64,000 bases of DNA, taken from positions 1,674,001 to 1,738,000 of the forward strand of contig NZ_CP088296.1 in the NCBI RefSeq assembly GCF_024666595.1, in the 5' to 3' direction. A program made the translations under genes and the position numbers. Under the pieces are notes generated by a model. It ran no database searches. It worked only from the letters and a program-made list of their open reading frames with translations, and was not told the origin of the DNA. Positions 27,701 through 35,008 of the stretch are shown here, piece by piece. The stretch is from Sphingomonas sp. J315 (GTDB lineage Bacteria > Pseudomonadota > Alphaproteobacteria > Sphingomonadales > Sphingomonadaceae). Numbering within the stretch: the stretch's first letter is position 1; each line of letters opens with the position of its first letter.

Positions 27701-28192
27701 GAGGGCCGCCAGCGGCTGCTGACCGCGTTCGAGGCGGTCGACCAGCATTTCCGACGTCTGTTCACCACCCTGTTCGACGGCGGCCAGGCGCATCTGGCGC
27801 TGATCGACTCCGACGATCCGCTGGAGGCGGGGCTGGAGATCATGGCGCAGCCGCCGGGCAAGAAGCTTCAGTCGCTGACCCTGTTGTCTGGCGGCGAACA
27901 GGCGCTGACCGCGGTCGCGCTGATCTTCGCGCTGTTCCTCACCAATCCCGCGCCGATCTGCGTCCTCGACGAAGTCGATGCGCCGCTCGACGACGCCAAT
28001 ATCGAGCGCTTTTGCGACCTGCTCGAAGCAATGACGCGCGAGACCGCAACCCGCTATCTGATCGTCACCCACAATGCCGCAACGATGAGCCGCATGCACC
28101 GCCTGTTCGGCGTGACGATGGTCGAGCGCGGGGTCAGCCGTCTCGTCTCGGTCGATCTGGGCGGCGTGGAATCGCTGCTGGCGGCGGAGTGA
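24779..28192 (+). CDS. smc: Chromosome segregation protein SMC
   Basis: SMC (1137 aa) forms the condensin core that organises the chromosome with ScpAB. Walker A is [20 protein letters not shown] near residue 30. Two very long Ala/Glu/Arg-rich coiled coils flank a hinge of about residues 500-640 that includes [20 protein letters not shown]. The ABC signature [19 protein letters not shown] and Walker B [20 protein letters not shown] lie near residues 1040 and 1065. The coiled coils also throw up several long antisense reading frames that are not genes. The stop overlaps the presumed GTG start of the symporter gene. Confidence 0.96.
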   Translation: [1137 protein letters not shown]

Positions 28193-28226
28193 GCGTCGCC
28201 CCCGCCCGACCCGCTTCCGCCTCGCT

Positions 28227-29522
28227 TTGTTCGGGTTCGGGGACTTTGCGTTCAATCTCTACTGGCAGAGCGCGATGCTCTTCCTGCTGTTCTACTACAC
28301 CGACGCGCTGGGGCTGCCGGTGGGAGTGGCGGCAACGATCTTTCTGGCGGCATCGGTGTGGGACGGGATTGCGAACTTCGCCGCAGGGCTGCTCGCCGAC
28401 CGGCATGAGCCGCGCGGGGGGCTGGGGCGGTTGCTGGCGCTGGGCGGAATGCCGCTGGGGCTGGGCTTCATGCTCGCCTATTTGCCCCCGCTTGCGCCCG
28501 GATACTGGGGGATGGCAGGGATTTTTGCGGGGCATATCCTGTTCCGCACCGCCTATGCCTTTCTCAACGTCCCCTATCTGGCGATGAGCGCGCGGGTCAG
28601 CACCGACAGCAATGACCGGGCGTTCGTTGCGGGGGTGCGCATGCTGTCGGGCACGCTTGCCGCGATCGTGGTGGCACTCGGCACGGTGCCGCTGGGTGCA
28701 GGACTGCTCGGGGCCGAACGCGCCGCCGATGCGTATTTCGGGGCGGCGATCCTGTTCGCGCTTGCCGGGGCAGCGATTCTCGCCTTTGTCGGCCTGAGCT
28801 ATCGCGAAGCCGATGTGCCGCAGCGCGCCGAGCCGGTTCCGGTGCTGACGGCTCTACGCGCCATCGCCGCCAACCGCGCCTTTGTCACGCTGAACCTAGC
28901 GATGATGGCGGTGATCGTGGCGGTGACGATCCTCAACAAGTCGGTCCTCTATTATTTCAAATATTTTCTCCACGACGAGGCGAGCGGTCAGCTCGCCCTC
29001 GCGTCGATGAGCGTGGTCAGCGCGGTGTCAGTGCCACTGTGGATGCTGCTGCGCCGACGCATCGGCGCGCGGGGCCTGTGGTTCCTCGCCGCCGGGTTGG
29101 CGAGCGCCGGGCTCGCCGCCTTCGCGCTGGTCGATATCCACCGCGCCGGGGTGATGCAGGCCTATCTGATGGCGATGCAGGCGATGATCGTCGGCCTCAA
29201 CTTCGTGTTCTGGGCGATGCTGCCCAACACGATCGAATATGGCGAGCAGCGCACCGGGCTGCGCGTCGAGGGCGCGGTGTTCGGCATGGCGGCGTTGCTT
29301 CAGCGGGTGGCGATCGGGCTGGCCACGGCGATCCTCGGCTTCGGATTCGATAGCGCCGGTTATGTCGCCAATGTCGATCAGAGCGACGCGACGCTTACCG
29401 CGATGCGGCTGACGATCGCGCTCGTCCCGCTCGGCTTCCTCGCCTTCTCGTGCGTGATGATGGCGCTCAACCCGCTCGCGCGCGGCACGCATGCGCAGAT
29501 CGTTCGCGACCTGAGAGGTTGA
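28227..29522 (+). CDS. MFS/GPH-type sugar:cation symporter, N-terminus probably frameshifted
   Basis: The ORF begins at TTG 28227 with FGFGDFAFNLYWQSAMLFLL and encodes about 12 membrane helices of the glycoside-pentoside-hexuronide (MelB-like) family; RVSTDSNDRAFVAGVRMLSG and AMLPNTIEYGEQRTGLRVEG are diagnostic cytoplasmic motifs. Family members usually carry a short basic N-terminus. A GTG at 28189 overlapping the smc stop would supply it (SVAPRPTRFRLALFGFGDF) if the C5 run at 28199-28203 had six C. The full span then equals 445 codons. The substrate is unknown; the nearby GH3 and GH43 genes make an oligosaccharide or sugar likely. Confidence 0.8.
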   Translation: MFGFGDFAFNLYWQSAMLFLLFYYTDALGLPVGVAATIFLAASVWDGIANFAAGLLADRHEPRGGLGRLLALGGMPLGLGFMLAYLPPLAPGYWGMAGIFAGHILFRTAYAFLNVPYLAMSARVSTDSNDRAFVAGVRMLSGTLAAIVVALGTVPLGAGLLGAERAADAYFGAAILFALAGAAILAFVGLSYREADVPQRAEPVPVLTALRAIAANRAFVTLNLAMMAVIVAVTILNKSVLYYFKYFLHDEASGQLALASMSVVSAVSVPLWMLLRRRIGARGLWFLAAGLASAGLAAFALVDIHRAGVMQAYLMAMQAMIVGLNFVFWAMLPNTIEYGEQRTGLRVEGAVFGMAALLQRVAIGLATAILGFGFDSAGYVANVDQSDATLTAMRLTIALVPLGFLAFSCVMMALNPLARGTHAQIVRDLRG

Positions 29523-29534
29523 TCCCCCTTATCC

Positions 29535-29573
29535 GGCACCGCCCCGGGGAGGAGGGGGAGCGGGGGCGGTGCC
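29535..29573. terminator. GC-rich hairpin between convergent genes
   Basis: GGCACCGCCCC at 29535-29545 pairs perfectly with GGGGCGGTGCC at 29563-29573. It lies between the ends of the MFS gene (plus) and the GH3 gene (minus), so it probably terminates both. There is no T run, so it may act with Rho. Confidence 0.5.
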
Positions 29574-29603
29574 GGTCCCGGACTGGCCGGGTAGGGGGAG
29601 CCG

Positions 29604-31902
29604 TCAGGCGGCGGTGAGGGTGAAGGTCGAGTGGACGCCCTGTGCTTCTGCAGACGGCGCGATCCAAACGTCGAACAGGCCGGCCTCCACCGTGGGCTTG
29701 AGATCCACGCCGATGAACTGCAGGTCACGACGGCGCAGCACGAAGCGCACCGTCTCGCTCGCCCCGGGGGCCAACGCCAGCTTGCGGAACGCCTTGAGCT
29801 CACGCACCGGACGGGTGATGCTCGCCGCGCGGTCGCGGATGTAGAGCTGCACCACTTCCTCGATCGCACGCGTGCCGCGATTTGTGATCGTCGCGGTGAA
29901 GGCGATCTCGCCGTCCCAGCCCAGCGTCCCCTGCTGCGGAGTCAGGCCCGCATACTCGACCTTGCCGTAAGTCAGCCCGTGCCCGAACGGATAGAGCGAC
30001 GAGTTCGGGCTGGTGCGCCAGCGGGTCTTGTACGGCTCGAGCTTGTCGTCGCTCGGGTTCGGACGACCGGTCGGCTTGTGCGCATAGTGATAGGGCTGCT
30101 GCCCGGATTCGCGCGGGAAGCTGATCGGCAGGCGCGCCGAAGGGCTATAGTCGCCGAACAGCACGTCGGCGATGGCATTGCCGCTCTCCGACCCCAGGAA
30201 CCAGGTGACGAGGATTGCGGGGGCGTTCTTGACCGCCCCCCTCCAGCGCCAGCGCGCGACCATTCTTGAGCAGCACGACGATCGGCTTCCCGGTTGCCGC
30301 CACGGCTTCGGCCAGCGCCATCTGCGGCGCGGGGACGGTGATGCTGGTGCGCGACTGCGCCTCGCCCGACATATTCTCCGACTCGCCGATCACGAGCAGC
30401 ACGACGTCCGCCGCGTTCGCCGCCGCCACCGCGGCGGCAATCCCGCCATCCAGCGGCGCCTCGACCTTCGATCCCAGCGTCACGCTGACCGGGGCGTCCT
30501 TGCCCAGCGCGTTACGGATGCCGGTGGCCAGGTCGATCGCCTGCTTGTTGTCGCCATAGACGCACCACGGGCCGTTGAGGTCATGCTGACCCTCCGCGAA
30601 CGGACCGATGATCGCGATCTTCTTGCCCGATTTCGGCAGCGGCAGCAGGTCGCCGTCATTCTTGAGCATGACGATCGAACGCTTGCCCGCTTCCCGCGCC
30701 AGCGCGAGATTTTCCTTGGTCCGCGTCCGCGCGGCTTCGCGCTTTTCGTCGATGCGACGGAACGGATCCTCGAACAGGCCGAGCTTGGCCTTGAGCGCCA
30801 GCACCTTGCGCACCGAAGCATCGACCCGCGCCATCGGCACCTCGCCCTTCTCGACCAGGTCGGGAAGGTGGTCGCGGTAGAAACCGCTGGTCATGCTCAT
30901 GTCGACACCGGCCATGAAGGCGAGCTTGGTCGCCTCACGCGCATCGGCGGCATAGCCATGCGCGATCATCTCCATGTCGCCGGTGTAATCGGACACGACA
31001 AAGCCGTCGAAGCCCCATTCGTCGCGCAAAATCTTGCGCATCAGCCACTCATTGCCGGTGGCGGGGACACCCGACAGCTCGTTGAACGCCGCCATCGTGG
31101 TTGGCGCGCCCGCAGCAAAGGCGGCCTGGAAGGGTGGGAAATAGACTTCGCGCAGCGTCCGCTCGGACACATCGACGGTGTTGTAGTCCAGCCCCGCCTC
31201 CGCCGCGCCATAAGCGGCGAAATGCTTGGCGCAGGCCATCATCGTGTCGATCGCCTTGAGGCTCTTGCCCTGGAAGCCGCGCACGCGCGCCTCGGCGAAG
31301 AGGTTGCCGAGCAGCACGTCCTCGCCCGATCCCTCGACCCCGCGGCCCCAGCGCTGGTCGCGCGCAATGTCGACCATCGGAGCAAAGGTCCAGTCGATGC
31401 CCGCAGCAGCCGCCTCGAACGACGCCGCCGCGGCCGCCTTTTGCGCGAGCAATGGCTCGAAGCTCGCCGCCTCGCCCAGCGGGACCGGGAAGATGGTGCG
31501 ATGACCGTGGATGATGTCGGCGGCGAAGATCAGCGGAACCTTGAGCCGCGATTCCTGCATCGCTGCAGTCTGCATCATCCGGCACATGCGCGCATTGTTG
31601 CCGTTGAACACGCCGGTGATGCGGCCCTGACGCACTTCGTCGAGCTGCTGCCCGAAATTGGCGTTCGATCCGCTTGGCGGGTTCATCGCGATCGCCGCGC
31701 CGCCGCCCCATGCCGCGGCCATCAGGCTGAGCTGGCCCGCCTTTTCGTGAATCGTCATCTTCGCCACCAGCGCATCGACGAACCCGGGAACCTCGACCCT
31801 GGCCGCTTCACCCATCAGCGCCCGCGCCGGGCTGTGCAGCCATGCGGCGACCGCACCCGCACCCATCAGGGCGGCGCGGCGGGAAATCCGGGTGTCGAGC
31901 AT
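29604..31902 (-). pseudogene. bglX: GH3 beta-glucosidase/xylosidase (BglX-like), frameshifted at a C6/G6 run
   Basis: The gene encodes a secreted family 3 glycoside hydrolase of about 765 aa. The N-terminus has RRAALMGAGAVAAWLHS, a possible twin-arginine signal. The barrel has GIDWTFAPMVDIARDQRWGR and CAKHFAAYG; the nucleophile region is FVVSDYTGDMEMIAHG. The second domain follows (KKIAIIGPFAEGQHDLNGPW), and the frame breaks after LLKNGRALALEG. The C-terminus resumes as AVKNAPAILVTWFLGSESGN with the fibronectin-III-like tail. Removing one C from 30236-30241 repairs it (span 2299 = 2298 plus 1). The ATG at 31902 follows AGAGGA. A LacI-type palindrome lies upstream. Probably intact in vivo. Confidence 0.87.
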
Positions 31903-31991
31903 CTTGGGTCCTCTCGTGAACGGGTCGCACCGGCAAGGGCGCGAAAATCGAATGGATGGCGCGCCCCGATTTGGGGTTGTCGCGGCAAACC

Positions 31992-32003
31992 GTAACCGGT
32001 TAC
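31992..32003. promoter_or_regulatory. LacI-type operator GTAACCGGTTAC (bglX/lacI intergenic)
   Basis: A perfect 12-base palindrome sits in the 178-base gap between the divergent GH3 gene and the LacI regulator gene. The CG-centred GTAACCGGTTAC is typical of LacI-family operators. The same core, extended to TGTAACCGGTTACA, occurs upstream of the GH43 gene at 34936-34949. It probably controls the GH3 gene and the regulator itself. Confidence 0.7.
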
Positions 32004-32080
32004 ATGCCGTGTAACGATCGCATTTGCAATCGCGAAAGACCCGAACCAGAAGGAACGTTATCAACGGGGGTGTCGGACGG

Positions 32081-33070
32081 ATGGGCGAAGCGACGATTCG
32101 GGATGTGGCACGGCAGGCAAAGGTGTCGATCGCATCGGTGTCGCGCGCGCTGAACGGGCTGGGCAATGTCCGTGCCGAGACGCGCGAGCGCGTGATCGCT
32201 GCAGCAAACGAGCTGGGCTATGTCCCCCATGCCGGCGCACGCAGCCTCAGCCTGGCCCGCGCGCACGCGATCGGGGTCGTGCTGCCCGACCTGCATGGCG
32301 AGTTCTTCAGCGAGTTCGTGCGCGGCCTCGATCGCGAGGCGAGCCGCCGCGGCTATGTGATGCTGCTATCGGTGATGCATGACGACAGCGAACAGGCAGC
32401 GATGGCATTGCGCGCAATGCGCGGCCGGGTCGACGGACTGGTGGTAATGGCGCCGCATCTGCCCGAGTCGATGCTGCGACGTGCGCTGCCGACCGGCCTG
32501 CCTTCGCTGATCATCAACGGCCCACGCGCGATCAGCGACCTGGCGACCGTACGGCTCGACAACAACGCAGCGACCGACGCGATGGTCGCCCATCTGGTCG
32601 CAGCCGGTCGCCGCCGGATTGTCCATATTGCGGGGCCGGAGGGCAATATCGATGCGAGCGAACGCGCGAGCGCCTTCCGGGCCAGCATCGCCCGACACCT
32701 GCCCGGGGTTGAGCCGATCGTCCTGCCCGGCGATTTCGCCGAAGAGGGCGGCGAGGCGGTAGCCCGGGCGATCGTCGCGGGGCAGATCGACTGCGACGCC
32801 GTATTCGCGGCGAATGACATGATGGCCATCGGGTGCCTCAACGGGCTGCGCGGGGCGGGGATCGATGTTCCGGGCCGGGTCGCGGTCACCGGCTTCGACG
32901 ATATCCCGCTCGCGCGCTATCTGGGCGTTACCACCATGCGGGTGCGGATCGCCGAACTGGGCGAGGACGCGATCGGCCGGGTGATCGACGTGCTTGAGGG
33001 CGAAGGTGCGGATACGCGCGCGGAACTGCACCAGGCCGAACTGGTGGTACGCTCGACCAGCGCAAGCTAA
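32081..33070 (+). CDS. LacI family transcriptional regulator
   Basis: The 329-residue repressor has an N-terminal HTH (TIRDVARQAKVSIASVSRAL NG, about residues 5-26), the hinge helix region AGARSLSLARAHAIGVVLPD and a periplasmic-binding-like effector domain (VDGLVVMAPHLPES, VFAANDMMAIGCLNGLR, VAVTGFDDIPLARYLGVTT). It lies between two glycoside hydrolase genes that carry identical palindromes, so it most likely represses both until an oligosaccharide or sugar is present. The ATG at 32081 is chosen as giving the standard LacI N-terminus; an upstream in-frame ATG at 32024 would add 19 atypical residues. Confidence 0.92.
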   Translation: MGEATIRDVARQAKVSIASVSRALNGLGNVRAETRERVIAAANELGYVPHAGARSLSLARAHAIGVVLPDLHGEFFSEFVRGLDREASRRGYVMLLSVMHDDSEQAAMALRAMRGRVDGLVVMAPHLPESMLRRALPTGLPSLIINGPRAISDLATVRLDNNAATDAMVAHLVAAGRRRIVHIAGPEGNIDASERASAFRASIARHLPGVEPIVLPGDFAEEGGEAVARAIVAGQIDCDAVFAANDMMAIGCLNGLRGAGIDVPGRVAVTGFDDIPLARYLGVTTMRVRIAELGEDAIGRVIDVLEGEGADTRAELHQAELVVRSTSAS

Positions 33071-34893
33071 CGCACCCGCACCGCCGCGCTGCGTTTCGAC
33101 ACGCCAGTTTCGTTGAATGCCTCGACCGCTGCATAATAGCCGACACCCTTGTTGAGTGCGCGCAGGTCAAGGCTGGCCAGCCGGTCGCCGCCCAGATCAT
33201 CGGCAAAGACCTGATAGGTCAGCGTCAGCCGATCCGGGCGGATGCCCCACATCACGTTGTAGCCGGTCGCGCCCGGCACCTTGCGCCAGCTGACCTTGGC
33301 GTTGCGTTCGTCCTCGTCGCGGATCGCGGTCACCGCGCCGGGCCCGGCTGGCGCGCGGCCATCGGCATTGCCGAATACGCGCAGGTCGTTGATCGCCAGA
33401 TGCGCCCCGCCGACATGGCCATGGACATAGCGGACGAAGCGCACCTTCGCCGGGCGCTCAAGCTGGAAATAGGCGTTGGGACGGTCGCGGCGAGGCGCTT
33501 CGGTCTGGGCGAGCTTTGACCAGCGCTTGCCGTCCACCGATCCCTCCAGCCGGAACTCCGTATAGATGTCGGGCGCGTCGCCATAGCGACCGGACTTGTA
33601 GTCCGCGAAATTGACCTGGATTGCGCGTACCGTCTTCGCCGCGCCGAGGTCCATCGTCAGCGTCTCGCCCGCGCGATTGCTGGCGGCGACCCAGAAGGTG
33701 CGCGGATTCTCGTCCGCGGCGCGGCTGGCGTCGAACTCGCCCAATGTCGAGGAGGCGGTCAGCCTCTTGCGATAGGACAACAGCATCCAGCCGGTGAACA
33801 GCCCCTCGATATCCTCGACCTTCCCCTCCGGCATCCAGTGCGGAAAATCGCCGAAGCGCGACGACGCCCACATCTGCCCATCCGCCTCGAATCGCGTCGG
33901 GAACAGGTTGATCCGCCGCTCGAACGTCCAGTTATGGCCGAGCCAAGGCGTGCCGCTGTTCCACCAGTTGCCGTGATGGTCCTGTACCGTCGAGCCATGT
34001 CCCGCACCCTCGACGAACCCGCCGGGCTTGTAGGCGACCGGGTTCCACGGCGCATATTCGAACGGGCCGAGCGGCGATTTCGATGTGTAGGCGCCATTGG
34101 CATAGGCGTTATATTCGGTGCCCGGCGCGCCGTACTGGAGGTAGTAGGTGCCGGCGACCTTGGTCATCCACGCCCCCTCCATGAACGGCTTGATCGGCTT
34201 GCCGTCGGGCAAGGTGCCCGAATGATCCTGCCCGAAGCGTTCCCAACCATGATTGTCGGGGTCGAGCCTGAACGCCTCGGTCGCGCGGCCCTTATAAATC
34301 ATGCGGCCGTCGCGGAATTCGATCCCGATGCCATAGAGTGGAAAGACGTTGGACGACCCCCAATAGAAATACCATTTGCCGTCATCGTCCAGGAACAGCG
34401 CGGGGTCCCACGGCCCCGGCGGCACATCGCCCGGCTTCATATTCGCCTCGCCACCCGGCCAGATCTGCCCGGGCAAACGCGGCATGCGGCGTACGAAATA
34501 GTCGAGCTTGCCCGTCTCCGGCGCGTCGGACACATAGACCGACCCCGGCTCCATCATCGACGGCATCAGATAGAGCCGCTCGCCATCCGACCAGGCGGCG
34601 GGGGCGACGAATCCGCCCTTTTCCCAGCGGCTCGGCGTGATGAAGGTCCAGTCGATCAGATTGGTCGAGCGCCAATAGCCCTCGGCCAGCGTCTGGAAGA
34701 GATAATAGGCGTCCTTGTGCCGGATGATCACCGGGTCGGCACCGGTGCGGTACGAGATGTCCTCGTTCACCTGCTCGTAATTGTAGCGATAGTCGAGGTC
34801 GATCGGGTTGGCATAGGTCCGCTTGCCCGGCTGCGCGCTTGCCGCCCCCGCCGCGCACAGGCCCGCCAGAGTCACCGCAAGGATTGCACGCAT
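33067..34893 (-). CDS. GH43 family glycoside hydrolase with discoidin and Fn3 domains
   Basis: A signal peptide (LAVTLAGLCAAGAASA) begins a 608-aa secreted enzyme. The five-bladed GH43 propeller (about 30-370) shows the three acidic sites: TGADPVIIRHKDAYYLF (general base Asp), GPWDPALFLDDDGKWYFYWG (Asp) and MEGAWMTKVAGTYYLQYG (acid Glu). A F5/8-type C (discoidin) domain follows (DENPRTFWVAASNRAG, RYVHGHVGGAHLAINDLRVF), then a fibronectin III module (AKVSWRKVPGATGYNVMWGI). Such proteins act on xylo- or arabino-oligosaccharides; the specificity is not readable. The ATG at 34893 has GGGAG eight bases upstream. The LacI-type palindrome lies 43 bases further upstream. Confidence 0.88.
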   Translation of the reverse strand: MRAILAVTLAGLCAAGAASAQPGKRTYANPIDLDYRYNYEQVNEDISYRTGADPVIIRHKDAYYLFQTLAEGYWRSTNLIDWTFITPSRWEKGGFVAPAAWSDGERLYLMPSMMEPGSVYVSDAPETGKLDYFVRRMPRLPGQIWPGGEANMKPGDVPPGPWDPALFLDDDGKWYFYWGSSNVFPLYGIGIEFRDGRMIYKGRATEAFRLDPDNHGWERFGQDHSGTLPDGKPIKPFMEGAWMTKVAGTYYLQYGAPGTEYNAYANGAYTSKSPLGPFEYAPWNPVAYKPGGFVEGAGHGSTVQDHHGNWWNSGTPWLGHNWTFERRINLFPTRFEADGQMWASSRFGDFPHWMPEGKVEDIEGLFTGWMLLSYRKRLTASSTLGEFDASRAADENPRTFWVAASNRAGETLTMDLGAAKTVRAIQVNFADYKSGRYGDAPDIYTEFRLEGSVDGKRWSKLAQTEAPRRDRPNAYFQLERPAKVRFVRYVHGHVGGAHLAINDLRVFGNADGRAPAGPGAVTAIRDEDERNAKVSWRKVPGATGYNVMWGIRPDRLTLTYQVFADDLGGDRLASLDLRALNKGVGYYAAVEAFNETGVSKRSAAVRVR

Positions 34894-34935
34894 CGACCAT
34901 CTCCCGAACCGGCGCTTACATGCGCATGACACACT

Positions 34936-34949
34936 TGTAACCGGTTACA
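34936..34949. promoter_or_regulatory. LacI-type operator TGTAACCGGTTACA upstream of the GH43 gene
   Basis: A perfect 14-base palindrome with the same GTAACCGGTTAC core as 31992-32003 lies 43 bases from the GH43 start codon, in the gap before the amidohydrolase gene. Repetition of the exact core beside two hydrolase genes flanking a LacI gene makes this a strong operator candidate. Confidence 0.72.
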
Positions 34950-35008
34950 TGGTCGAGCGGAACCCCGAAGGGCGCGGCCGGGGCATCGTCGCCCCCGCCC
35001 TCAGCCGA

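Noticed and set aside
24779..28192. Long antisense frames across smc
   Set aside because: They arise from the GC-rich, Ala/Arg-rich coiled-coil codons of smc and have no domain pattern.
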